A DNA stretch of 39,844 nucleotides from IMG/VR virus record IMGVR_UViG_3300024520_000022, positions 1 through 39,844 of that record; one strand, written 5' to 3'. Source of the DNA: a virus. Shown here one piece after another: positions 31,068-39,435 of the stretch; position 1 is the stretch's first letter; every line of letters starts with the position of its first letter. Under the pieces are notes generated by a model. The model was not told the DNA's origin. It did not search any database and saw only the letters and a list, made by a program, of their open reading frames with translations. A program made the translations under genes and the position numbers.

Positions 31068-31198
31068 TGGCAATTAATGAAGAATATATATGTTTTGATG
31101 ACACGAATTTTATTATTCTATCATCTCCTGACAATACAAAATGGAAGTTAGTTGTCGGTAACGATGGAGTTTTATCTACTGAAGAAGTAACTGAATAA
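31067..31198 (+). CDS. Small hypothetical protein
   Basis: A 43-residue protein whose ATG overlaps the spike stop (TAATG). It contains FIILSSPDNTKWKLVVGNDG, a beta-hairpin-like unit resembling short tail-tip modules often found behind fibre genes. Function unknown, but the overlap and lack of gaps support it. Confidence 0.5.
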   Translation: MAINEEYICFDDTNFIILSSPDNTKWKLVVGNDGVLSTEEVTE

Positions 31199-31199
31199 T

Positions 31200-31439
31200 A
31201 TGCCTAAACACTACGCACTAGGAGAGAACGTACAGCATAAGACAGTATCATTTAATAATACAAAGGTGGTGAGTATTTCTTTTGATAAATCATTCTTAAA
31301 GAAACCTATGATTCAAGTAACGATGGGTGATAGTGGGACTGTTCCTGTATATAAAACGAATATAACTACAACTGGTGTGAAGATACGGTTTAAGACAAAA
31401 TGGACAGGAGAAGTAGATCTTTTAGCAATTGAACGATAA
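31200..31439 (+). CDS. Fibre-tip-like beta protein
   Basis: A 79-residue protein (KTVSFNNTKVVSISFDKSFL; KKPMIQVTMGD; NITTTGVKIRFKTKWTGEVD) with the alternating pattern of the H-type beta domain used at ends of phage fibres and in receptor-binding tips. Two bases after the previous stop. Role inferred from pattern and neighbours. Confidence 0.6.
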   Translation: MPKHYALGENVQHKTVSFNNTKVVSISFDKSFLKKPMIQVTMGDSGTVPVYKTNITTTGVKIRFKTKWTGEVDLLAIER

Positions 31440-31443
31440 TACC

Positions 31444-31653
31444 ATGGCAGTACTAACATTATGTCTAAATACAATCACTGAAGCTGATTATGATGGTGTA
31501 AATGAAACGAATAAAGAGTTATGTGGTGATATAGATGGGGTAAAACTTGTAGAGATGTGGATCGAAGAAAGTACTGTCTCTGACACTGATTGTAAAACAA
31601 ACTTTAAAACACATCTTACGTCTCTTGGATACACGTGGGATAGTGAAGCTTAA
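31444..31653 (+). CDS. Small hypothetical protein in fibre cluster
   Basis: A 69-residue acidic protein from the ATG at 31444, four bases after the previous stop. It has three cysteines (LCLNTITEADYDG; ELCGDIDG; DCKTNFKTHL) and a helical C-terminus. Not recognised. It might be a cap or chaperone for one of the fibres. Confidence 0.5.
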   Translation: MAVLTLCLNTITEADYDGVNETNKELCGDIDGVKLVEMWIEESTVSDTDCKTNFKTHLTSLGYTWDSEA

Positions 31654-31672
31654 ATAATAACTGCTCGAATAG

Positions 31673-32377
31673 ATGGCTGTAACAAAACTTAGTGTAGATA
31701 AACAAGCACAAGAAAAACTAGATGTAACTAACGGAGGTACGGGTGCTGCTACTTTAGCTGATCATGGAGTCCTTCTTGGTTCTGGTACGGGAGCTGTTTC
31801 TGTTACGGGAGCAGGTACATCAGGACAAGTTCTTACGTCTAACGGAGCTAGTAGTGATCCTACGTTTCAAGATGCTGGAGGAGGTGGTGGTGGGATGTGG
31901 ACGTTCGTAGAAACTATCACTTTTTCAGGATCAAGTACTCAGCAGGATTCATCCGTGTTTTCTAGTCCTAGTAGTGCTGCTGCGTATAAAGTATTAGTAG
32001 ATATAAAGAATGACCATACTGCAAGTAATAATGTGAGAATGTTCCTTAATGGTCTTACTGGATCTATTTATAGTTCTGCGAGAATACAATGGACTGCGTT
32101 CTCTGGATCAGCACTTAATCAAACTGGTGGGTGCCATGTTTGGGCGGGTAATTCACAAGATCTAATTCTTGTAGGAGAAATTCTTATAGGAAACAGAAAG
32201 GATGCTTCTGGTAGAACACCTATAACTGCTAATCTTGGTTCAACTGGTACTAATTCACAGGTATTATTTAAAGGAATGGTAGATATAGATCCTGATACAG
32301 CGGTGGATCAAATAGGGTTCTCCGCACAAAGTGGAAACATCACAGGAACATTTAAAATTTTTAGACACGATACGTAA
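31673..32377 (+). CDS. Short tail fibre with glycine hinge
   Basis: A 234-residue protein. The N-terminal half (LDVTNGGTGAATLADHG; GSGTGAVSVTGAGTSGQVLT) is the NGGTG / GQVLTSNG module that phage fibres use for shaft repeats. A six-glycine hinge follows near residue 70, then a C-terminal globular beta domain (WTFVETITFSGSSTQQDSSV; AAYKVLVDIKNDHTASNNV) resembling receptor-binding heads. Third fibre-type gene in the cluster, so the phage may carry more than one adhesin. Confidence 0.75.
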   Translation: MAVTKLSVDKQAQEKLDVTNGGTGAATLADHGVLLGSGTGAVSVTGAGTSGQVLTSNGASSDPTFQDAGGGGGGMWTFVETITFSGSSTQQDSSVFSSPSSAAAYKVLVDIKNDHTASNNVRMFLNGLTGSIYSSARIQWTAFSGSALNQTGGCHVWAGNSQDLILVGEILIGNRKDASGRTPITANLGSTGTNSQVLFKGMVDIDPDTAVDQIGFSAQSGNITGTFKIFRHDT

Positions 32378-32386
32378 CCATTTATT

Positions 32387-32551
32387 ATGAATACAAAGAT
32401 TAAATTAATGAGGTTCAAGACTATTGTTGGTTTTGAAAATGGAGTAAATGAATTCATCAAAACATTAGGACCAGATAATTTTATAAAACTTGATTTTATA
32501 CCAAAGACAACGGCTGATTATTATATAGCAATAGTGACGTACTTCGCATAA
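32387..32551 (+). CDS. Small hypothetical protein before terL
   Basis: A 54-residue protein (TKIKLMRFKTIVGFENGVNE, then FIKTLGPDNFIKLDFIPKTT). It has a ferredoxin-like strand/helix pattern by eye. Nine bases after the fibre stop and 16 before terL. Function unknown. Confidence 0.5.
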   Translation: MNTKIKLMRFKTIVGFENGVNEFIKTLGPDNFIKLDFIPKTTADYYIAIVTYFA

Positions 32552-32567
32552 TAACTAAGGAAACTGC

Positions 32568-34925
32568 ATGGAAATTGATTTACCATATAACTTCGAGCCT
32601 AGGGACTACCAAGTTCCTTTATGGTCTGCGTTCGATGATGGGTATAAACGTATAATGTATGTCTGGCATAGGCGTGCGGGGAAAGATATTAATAGTATCA
32701 ATCTTTTAGCGCGTGCGATGTACCAGAGGGTAGGAACCTACTTCTATCTTTTTCCTACGTATAAACAGGGGAAGAAGATTCTTTGGAATGGGATGAATAA
32801 AGACGGGTTTAAGTTCTTGCATTATATCCCGCCTGAACTTGTGGTACGGAAAGACAACACAGAGATGATCCTACAGACCACAAACGGCTCTATGATGCAG
32901 GTTATAGGTACAGATAATATGGACTGTTATGATGATGAGACTGAGATACTAACAAAAGATGGGTGGAAGTATTTTAAGGATATAGAAAAGGATGAAGTAG
33001 TAGCGACATTATCAGAAGATAATAATTTAGAGTATCACACAATAAATGAACGTGTATCATATAATTATGAAGGTGAAATGTATAAGGTGAAGAGTAAGGC
33101 GATGGATCTTCTTGTAACACCAAATCATAAGTTTTACGTAGAATCTAGGAAGGGTCAGAAGAAGTTTAAAGTGATCTCTAATGAAACAATTATAAATGAT
33201 GCTATTCCATCAACATGTTCTTGGCTTGGAAAAATAAAGAAGACCTTTTTATTACCTTCGGTAGAAAGGAGTAAGAACGATCACCATTCATTACAGAACC
33301 AGGAGTTTGATATGAAAGACTGGTGTATGTTTCTTGGTATCTATCTTTCAGAAGGGAGTGTATATAAAACTAAGAGTGGTGATTATAGAGTGTATATAAC
33401 ACAGAAGGATGAAGATAAGGGTGGAGTAAAGGGAAATGTATATGAAAAAATAAAAGATCTTTTAGATAGGATGGGATTAAAATATTCTTACGATGGGAAA
33501 AGTTTCCTTATAAATAATCGTGAGTTACATCTTTACTTAAAACAATTTGGGAATGTATATGAAAAACATGTTCCAAGAGAGATATTAGAATTAGATAAAG
33601 AATATTTACAATGTATTTTTGACTGGTTAGTATATGGGGATGGTTCTATACAAAAACATGGACAGGTAGATTATTATTCAACGTCAAAACAATTAATTGA
33701 TGATGTACAGGAACTTATTATAAAACTTGGGTACTCTGGAAATATACGTGTGAAGCAACAAAAACCTTCATATATTAATGGTAGAAAGATTGAAACAGAT
33801 AAACCTATGTATCAAATTACGTTACGTAAGAGTAAATATAAGAGGTTTTGTACATCTAAGGAATCATATATATCAAAAGAAGAATACAGGGGGAAGGTGT
33901 ACTGTGTAGATGTGAAGAATCACGTAATAAAAGTAAGGAGAAATGGGTTTGAAACGTGGTGTGGTAACAGTATCGTAGGAACGAATCCAGTAGGGTGTGT
34001 GTTCTCAGAGTACTCTCTACAGAATCCTGCGGCTTGGGATTTTATCTCTCCTATTTTAGCTGAGAACGGAGGTTGGGCTATCTTTGAGTTTACACCTAGA
34101 GGAGAGAATCATGCGTATGATCTCTTGAAGTATGCTGAGAACAACAAGAACTGGTTTACACAGGTACTTACTGTAGAAGACACGAAAGCTATACCAAGAG
34201 ATATCTTAGAGGAAGAACGGATGAACTTAATGCAGAGGTATGGAGATGATGCTTTTTACCAGCAAGAGTATATGTGTTCATTTAATGCACCACTACAGGG
34301 AGCATATTATGCTACGCAACTACAACAAGCTGAATCTGATGGTAGAATAACAAAAGTCCCACATGATTCTGCTACTGAGGTACATACATCATGGGATCTA
34401 GGGATGGATGACTCTACAACGATCTGGTTCTTTCAAGTTTGTGGACGTGAGATTCATTTTATTGATTACTTAGAAGAGTCTGGAGAAGGTCTTCAGTTTT
34501 ATGTAGAGAAATTAAAAGAAAAGAAAGATGCGGGTAAGTGGATATATGGGAAACATTATTTACCACATGATGTAGAGGTACGTGAAATGGGTACAGGAAA
34601 GAGTAGACGACAAACATTACAAAGTTTAGGTATCACGAATATAAAGGTAGTTCCAAGAATCCCTAGTATCCAGCACGGGATCCAGCAGGTACGTAATATC
34701 TTATCGAGGTGTTGGTTTGATAGGGAAAATTGTAAGACAGGAATTAACGCTATGAAGGCGTACAAGAAAGAGTATGATGAAAAAAACCAGGTGTATAAAT
34801 CACGTCCCTTACATGACTGGTCTTCTCATGCTGCTGATGGATTCCGTACATTTGCTTGTGGGTATAAAGATATCATTCAACAGGTAGTGGAGCATGTTCC
34901 TATGGAGTTTGATCCATATGACTGA
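32568..34925 (+). CDS. terL: Terminase large subunit interrupted by an intein
   Basis: A 785-residue precursor; removing the intein (residues 120-467) leaves a 437-residue packaging motor. The ATPase has WHRRAGKD as Walker A (about residues 33-40) and GCVFSEYSLQNP with the Walker B acidic residue just after the splice point. The nuclease half has TSWDLGMDDS, YLPHDV and LHDWSSHAADGF, the RNase H-type metal residues that cut concatemers. It is followed by the portal gene, its docking partner. The start context AAGGAAACTGC is shared with other late genes. Function depends on splicing. Confidence 0.92.
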   Translation: MEIDLPYNFEPRDYQVPLWSAFDDGYKRIMYVWHRRAGKDINSINLLARAMYQRVGTYFYLFPTYKQGKKILWNGMNKDGFKFLHYIPPELVVRKDNTEMILQTTNGSMMQVIGTDNMDCYDDETEILTKDGWKYFKDIEKDEVVATLSEDNNLEYHTINERVSYNYEGEMYKVKSKAMDLLVTPNHKFYVESRKGQKKFKVISNETIINDAIPSTCSWLGKIKKTFLLPSVERSKNDHHSLQNQEFDMKDWCMFLGIYLSEGSVYKTKSGDYRVYITQKDEDKGGVKGNVYEKIKDLLDRMGLKYSYDGKSFLINNRELHLYLKQFGNVYEKHVPREILELDKEYLQCIFDWLVYGDGSIQKHGQVDYYSTSKQLIDDVQELIIKLGYSGNIRVKQQKPSYINGRKIETDKPMYQITLRKSKYKRFCTSKESYISKEEYRGKVYCVDVKNHVIKVRRNGFETWCGNSIVGTNPVGCVFSEYSLQNPAAWDFISPILAENGGWAIFEFTPRGENHAYDLLKYAENNKNWFTQVLTVEDTKAIPRDILEEERMNLMQRYGDDAFYQQEYMCSFNAPLQGAYYATQLQQAESDGRITKVPHDSATEVHTSWDLGMDDSTTIWFFQVCGREIHFIDYLEESGEGLQFYVEKLKEKKDAGKWIYGKHYLPHDVEVREMGTGKSRRQTLQSLGITNIKVVPRIPSIQHGIQQVRNILSRCWFDRENCKTGINAMKAYKKEYDEKNQVYKSRPLHDWSSHAADGFRTFACGYKDIIQQVVEHVPMEFDPYD
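32925..33968 (+). mobile_element. Intein with LAGLIDADG homing endonuclease inside terL
   Basis: A 348-residue insertion in frame. Block A begins with Cys (CYDDETEILTKDGWKYF). Block B is LLVTPNHKFYV with the TxxH motif. Two LAGLIDADG-like helices follow (WCMFLGIYLSEGS and FDWLVYGDGSI). The end is block F (KVYCVDVKNHVIKV) and NGFETWCGN, then Ser as +1 residue. The penultimate residue is Gly instead of the usual His, a rare but known change. The site separates Walker A from Walker B. It is a mobile protein intron; both splicing and DNA cleavage appear intact by motif. Confidence 0.92.
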
Positions 34926-34984
34926 AAACTTTACAGAATGGGTATACAAACGTATTGTAAGTATGAATATATAATTGATGATGT

Positions 34985-36925
34985 ATGGCTGAGATAGACA
35001 GCAATTTAAAAAAAGAACTAGAGGATTTAGAGAATATGGATAATATAAATTTAATCGGGCAAGTTCAAGCTGAACACCAGGTTTCTTTTGATTACATGGA
35101 TTCCAAGAGAGATAAATGGAAATCTCTTATGAAGATTTATAATAATCAGAAAAGAGATAAGAACGCTATTGGAGATCCATTGATGTTCACGATACTACAA
35201 ACAGTTATAGCATCATTATATGATGATAAGATGGCAACGGAGTTTATTGGACGAGAAGAGGGGGATCAGAGCGCAGCAGATAATTTAACGTCTCTTGCGC
35301 TCTTTGATTTTGACGTGATGGACAAAGATCTCTTAGATTATGATTGGACTTTTGATGCAGCTTTCTTTGGGAAGGGTTTTCTTTTGTTTAATGAGTTTAA
35401 CAGGAAACTAAAGACACCTATTCCACATAAGATTAATCCTATGACATTCTTACATGACCCACGGGCTGTGAGTATGGATGGTCATTTCGGTGACGGAGCA
35501 GCACGGTTTTGGGGAAGAGAGATTATGTTGACGAAACGTCAAATGAAGATGAACCCTGCGTATTTTGATATAGATGAATTAGTACCAGGAGAAGAATTTA
35601 ATTCTCTTACGAAAGATGAGCAACAAGCACGTGATGATCAACAGGGTATGGAGTCTCAGACAGAACAAGATCTTGTATTACCTTCTAGCGAGAATGATTA
35701 CTTCAATCTCCTTGAGTGGTATACATATATAGATGGAAAGAAGCATATTGTGACGTTAGGTAATGAAAGAGGTCATGTAGTACGTGTACAAGAATTAAAA
35801 GACCAGGATACATGGGGAGTTATCGAAAGACAGATATACCCTACATCTGGTAGTTTTTGGGGTACAAGTATACCAGATCTAGTAGAAGACAAACAAAGAC
35901 TACGGGCAAAACTACAAAATATAGCAGCGAAGAGTGTAGAGTTTAATACATTCGGGATGTATATGTACGATAACAATAGGATCACTAATATCTCAGAACT
36001 AGCGAGACCTGCTCCTAATAAACTTATCGGTATAGATGGTGATGTAAACGGAGCTATCCAACCTATTCCTAGAGACCAGGTGAAACAGGATGTTCAGTAT
36101 CTTATGGATATCTTAAACGCAAACGCTGAGAAGTCGACAGCGACACCTGCTATACAACAAGGAGCGACACCAGACACAAGTAGAACAGCGACAGAACAAG
36201 TAATACAGAGACAGTCTGTAGATTCACGTTATGGTTTAGCTGCTAAGATGTTTGGTAACTCTGAGAAGAGGTTCTGGAGACGTTGGTATCAGTTATACAA
36301 GAATCACTTTAAGTCAGGAATAGATGAGAAGATCCTTCGTGTTACTGGTCCTTTAGGGTATGAGTGGAGACCTCTTCATAGAGAAGATATCGTTTCAGGA
36401 AAGAATGATCCAGATATTAGAGTACAAAGTAAGGTTATTTCTGAAGCTGAGAGACTTACGGAGTTACAAGCTATGTCGAATGTTCAACAGATTCTGGCTC
36501 AGAACCCTAATTTAAATAGGAACTTTATGGACAAGAGACTTGCTAAACTTTCAGGTATGACACCTGATGAGGTGAAGCTTCTTATTCCACCTACGGCTGA
36601 GGATTTACATGCAGAACAAGAAAATCTTGCGTTGAATGAAAACAAATCACCTAAGGTAAGTATAGAGGATGATCATATGGCTCATTTAGAGATCCATAAT
36701 AAATCAAGTGATACGGCAGCGAAGAGAGCACATATCGCCATACATTTGAAAGCGATGCAAGAAGCACGTACAATGAAAGAGCAACTACCTATAACAGAGG
36801 AAGGAATAGCAGGAGTCCCAGGAGAGGAACAGGCTACTGGACCACAACCGACAGCTCCACAAAACCAAAACCAACAACAAATTTCACCAACACGTTTGAA
36901 CTTTAATGACTTATCAAAACAATAA
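34985..36925 (+). CDS. Portal protein
   Basis: A 646-residue protein, a typical podoviral portal length. It follows terL and precedes the scaffold. It has an acidic helical N-terminus, the portal core (GDPLMFTILQTVIASLYDDK; AFFGKGFLLFNEFN; PMTFLHDPRAVSM), a wing region with QIYPTSGSFWGTSIPDLVED, the long helix around TATEQVIQRQSVDS (stem/crown boundary), and a Gln-rich C-terminal tail. The dodecameric ring forms the DNA entry point. The stop overlaps the next start (TAATG). Confidence 0.88.
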   Translation: MAEIDSNLKKELEDLENMDNINLIGQVQAEHQVSFDYMDSKRDKWKSLMKIYNNQKRDKNAIGDPLMFTILQTVIASLYDDKMATEFIGREEGDQSAADNLTSLALFDFDVMDKDLLDYDWTFDAAFFGKGFLLFNEFNRKLKTPIPHKINPMTFLHDPRAVSMDGHFGDGAARFWGREIMLTKRQMKMNPAYFDIDELVPGEEFNSLTKDEQQARDDQQGMESQTEQDLVLPSSENDYFNLLEWYTYIDGKKHIVTLGNERGHVVRVQELKDQDTWGVIERQIYPTSGSFWGTSIPDLVEDKQRLRAKLQNIAAKSVEFNTFGMYMYDNNRITNISELARPAPNKLIGIDGDVNGAIQPIPRDQVKQDVQYLMDILNANAEKSTATPAIQQGATPDTSRTATEQVIQRQSVDSRYGLAAKMFGNSEKRFWRRWYQLYKNHFKSGIDEKILRVTGPLGYEWRPLHREDIVSGKNDPDIRVQSKVISEAERLTELQAMSNVQQILAQNPNLNRNFMDKRLAKLSGMTPDEVKLLIPPTAEDLHAEQENLALNENKSPKVSIEDDHMAHLEIHNKSSDTAAKRAHIAIHLKAMQEARTMKEQLPITEEGIAGVPGEEQATGPQPTAPQNQNQQQISPTRLNFNDLSKQ

Positions 36926-37203
36926 TGAGATTATCTGACCACGGGTTTACCGTAGAAGGAGCGCTTCATACATTGAAACATTTAGAGAAGAGTGAGGGAT
37001 GGAAGTTAATGAGAGTAATTATCTCAGAGGGATTACGGGGTATAGAGCACGAGATGTTTGAAAAAGAGGATATAGATGTTGCACGACTGCATCGTCTACG
37101 TGATAAGAGAAAAATGTTATTTGATTTACTTAAACTCCCAGAGACGTATATAGCGTTACTGGAGGATAATACGGAAAAGATCGATATGGATCCGTACGAG
37201 TAG
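36925..37203 (+). CDS. Hypothetical protein between portal and scaffold
   Basis: A 92-residue helical protein (GALHTLKHLEKSEGWKLMRV; EDIDVARLHRLRDKRKMLFD) with its start coupled to the portal stop. Proteins of this size at this position are often head-assembly helpers, but no family is recognised. Followed by a 140-base gap with hairpins. Confidence 0.6.
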   Translation: MRLSDHGFTVEGALHTLKHLEKSEGWKLMRVIISEGLRGIEHEMFEKEDIDVARLHRLRDKRKMLFDLLKLPETYIALLEDNTEKIDMDPYE

Positions 37204-37217
37204 AACATTTGAATGGG

Positions 37218-37287
37218 GGGTGGTATGTGCTTTTTGAGCAGTTTCCACGTATACCACTCTCCTTTCAAGCGTTTTACTACGCTTTTA
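37218..37287 (+). other. Two hairpins upstream of the scaffold gene, the second terminator-like
   Basis: Hairpin 1: GTGGTAT (37220-37226) pairs with ATACCAC (37251-37257), extended by GTG/CAC across a 2-base bulge. Hairpin 2: AAGCG (37267-37271) pairs with CGCTT (37280-37284), followed by a short T run. They lie in the 140-base gap before the scaffold/capsid genes, so they may set the relative level of portal and capsid transcripts. Confidence 0.5.
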
Positions 37288-37343
37288 TCTCCACCAACGT
37301 ATCGTTCGCCACGAGATACTACGGTGTGTAATGGAAACAACTT

Positions 37344-37997
37344 ATGGCTGAAGAACAAAACCCAGTAGTAGAAGAGCAATTACAGGCTGCTCCTGAAGTT
37401 ACTGAGACGGTAGAAATACCAACACAAGAAGATGTCCCTGCTGAAGTTTCTCCTTTGGATACTACCGAAGTGATACAGGAAACTGATGAGGATACACCAC
37501 CTGTTAAGAAGACTCCCAATGATTTTATCTTGGAACGTCTGGCTAAAAAGAAGAAGGAAGCACAGGACGAAGCTGAAGTTCTCAAGCAGAGACTAGCTGA
37601 CCTGGAAAACCAAAAATCAACAGAACAACTTGCGAATGAAGCAACGAATGAACTGGTCCAACAAAACCAACAACTCCAACGACAAATTGATGTACGAAGG
37701 TTCGTGGAAGAACAACCTGACTTCAAGAAGTACGAGGAGAAGATGAATAAGTGGTCCGAACATCCGTCTTACGCGAATATCCCTGTCCAACAACTAGCAT
37801 TTGCTGTTGCGGGTACGGAACTTATCCGAGTAGGAGCCAACCAAGCTGCACAGGCAGATATGGAGGCTGCATCCACGCATGTATCTGGAAATGTCTCTCT
37901 AGCACAGACAAACAAAACTCCTAAACTTGCCAGTGAAATGACAGACGAAGAGTTTGAAGCTGAGGTAAAAGCCATAAAGAGAAAAGGCTTTAACTAA
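37344..37997 (+). CDS. Scaffolding protein
   Basis: A 217-residue protein directly before the major capsid gene. It has an acidic Glu/Pro/Val-rich N-terminus (residues 1-55), a long charged coiled coil (about 60-120: LAKKKKEAQDEAEVLKQRLA then ELVQQNQQLQRQID), and a C-terminal SEMTDEEFEAEVKAIKRKGF with a basic tip, the helix-turn-helix end that binds capsid protein in other phage scaffolds. Composition and position agree; no sequence family name is claimed. Start context TGGAAACAACTT. Confidence 0.8.
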   Translation: MAEEQNPVVEEQLQAAPEVTETVEIPTQEDVPAEVSPLDTTEVIQETDEDTPPVKKTPNDFILERLAKKKKEAQDEAEVLKQRLADLENQKSTEQLANEATNELVQQNQQLQRQIDVRRFVEEQPDFKKYEEKMNKWSEHPSYANIPVQQLAFAVAGTELIRVGANQAAQADMEAASTHVSGNVSLAQTNKTPKLASEMTDEEFEAEVKAIKRKGFN

Positions 37998-38013
37998 TAT
38001 ACTATTTTAAAAA

Positions 38014-38976
38014 ATGGCAACTACTACAACGACTCAAATCACTCCTGAAGTGAATAATTATTACGATACACTTCTTCTTAAAAGAGCTGTACCGAAATTC
38101 CTTCACATGATGTTTGGGCAACAAAGACCTATTCCTAGTAACTCAGGAACTAAGGTAATCAAATTTAGACGGTACGGAAATCTTTCAGCAGCTACTACTC
38201 CTCTTACTGAGAGTATAACTCCTGGTGGAAGTTCTCTTAGTGCTACTGAAATCACTGCTACTGTTGATCAGTACGGAGATTACGTAACTGTATCTGACGT
38301 ACTTGATTTCACTTCTAAGGATGCTGTACTTACTGAAGCTACAGAAATTCTAGGAGACCAAGCTGGAGATACTCTTGATCAATTAACAAGAGATGTTCTT
38401 GCTGCTGGTACAAGTGTGCTTTACCCAGGTGCTATCGTATCAAGGGTAACTGTTACTGGTACTGATCTTATCGACACTGATATGATCGACCGAGCTGTAC
38501 GAACTTTAAAGAACGGAGAGGCTATGCCTTTCACTCCATTGATCTCTGCATCTATGATGATCAATACTGGAGCTGTACAACCTTCATACTGGGGACTTGT
38601 ACATCCAGACACTACTTTCACTCTTCAAAACCTTAATGGTTTCCAAAAAGCGAAAGACTATGCATCTCAGACTGCTGTTATGCCTACTGAAGTAGGAGCA
38701 TATAACGGAGTAAGATTCATAGAAACAACTAACACTAAGATTTTTGCAGGAGCTGGTGCTGCTGGTATTGATGTATACGCAACTCTTATCTTCGGAAAAG
38801 ATTCATACGGTATTACTGATATCACTACACAAGGACTTATGTCTGTGAGAAAACCTTTCGGTTCTGCTGGTACTGCTGATCCATTAGATCAAAGAGCTAC
38901 TGTAGGATGGAAAGCTACTCACGTTTCTGAGATTCTCAATGATAACTTCATGGCTAGATTAGAACACGCTGCTTAA
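38014..38976 (+). CDS. Major capsid protein, N4-gp56 family
   Basis: A 320-residue shell protein. The N-terminus ITPEVNNYYDTLLLKRAVPK then FLHMMFGQQRPIPSNSGTKV and KFRRYGNL is the highly characteristic opening of the N4-gp56 (HK97-fold) family. It continues with the P-domain stretch QYGDYVTVSDVLDFTSKDAV, and the C-terminal GKDSYGITDITTQGL. Length is normal for a shell protein without an added decoration domain. It would form the icosahedral head. The leader ends in TTTTAAAAA before the ATG, without a Shine-Dalgarno sequence. Confidence 0.92.
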   Translation: MATTTTTQITPEVNNYYDTLLLKRAVPKFLHMMFGQQRPIPSNSGTKVIKFRRYGNLSAATTPLTESITPGGSSLSATEITATVDQYGDYVTVSDVLDFTSKDAVLTEATEILGDQAGDTLDQLTRDVLAAGTSVLYPGAIVSRVTVTGTDLIDTDMIDRAVRTLKNGEAMPFTPLISASMMINTGAVQPSYWGLVHPDTTFTLQNLNGFQKAKDYASQTAVMPTEVGAYNGVRFIETTNTKIFAGAGAAGIDVYATLIFGKDSYGITDITTQGLMSVRKPFGSAGTADPLDQRATVGWKATHVSEILNDNFMARLEHAA

Positions 38977-39018
38977 TAGCAACTGGAAACTGCTCATTAT
39001 TTTTAAATTAAACTGCTT

Positions 39019-39432
39019 ATGGATACTATAAAAAAAGAAGTAAATATGGAAAAAACACCTACGTTAAAACCAGTTCAGCCTGAGAAAAAAGTTGAGAAAG
39101 TAAAAGCTGAGGTTATAGAAACAAGTAAAGGTCTCACGAAAAAAGGAATAGAAGATCTTAAAAACAAGAACTTCCCTAAATATGTTGAACATATGATAGA
39201 GAACGGACCAAAGATAAAGATGATGATCCCTTATAAAGGAACAGGATCAGGTAAAGGACAGGTACAACCGTTCACTGTACAGGGTGTTCAATTCGTATAT
39301 CCTGTAAATGAGATCGTTGATCTTCCTATACAATTCGCTGAAATGGTAGCTGAGAGATTCGGCATCACTTCCTCAGAATTATCTGATAGATACAGTCTCA
39401 CAAAAAACCCTAAACTATCTGAAGGATTATAA
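39019..39432 (+). CDS. Small head-associated protein
   Basis: A 137-residue protein with a Lys/Glu/Val-rich, low-complexity N-terminal third (KTPTLKPVQPEKKVEKVKAE) and a compact C-terminal domain (IKMMIPYKGTGSGKGQVQPF; TVQGVQFVYPVNEIVDLPIQ). An in-frame second ATG (MEKTP) is 10 codons on. It lies between major capsid and the adaptor, a place often held by head decoration or head-completion proteins. Function is not established. Confidence 0.6.
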   Translation: MDTIKKEVNMEKTPTLKPVQPEKKVEKVKAEVIETSKGLTKKGIEDLKNKNFPKYVEHMIENGPKIKMMIPYKGTGSGKGQVQPFTVQGVQFVYPVNEIVDLPIQFAEMVAERFGITSSELSDRYSLTKNPKLSEGL

Positions 39433-39435
39433 AAT

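Noticed and set aside
37319-37726. A 135-codon minus-strand reading frame rich in Ser and Cys
   Set aside because: It is the shadow of the scaffold gene, whose biased Glu/Gln/Lys codons leave the opposite strand open.
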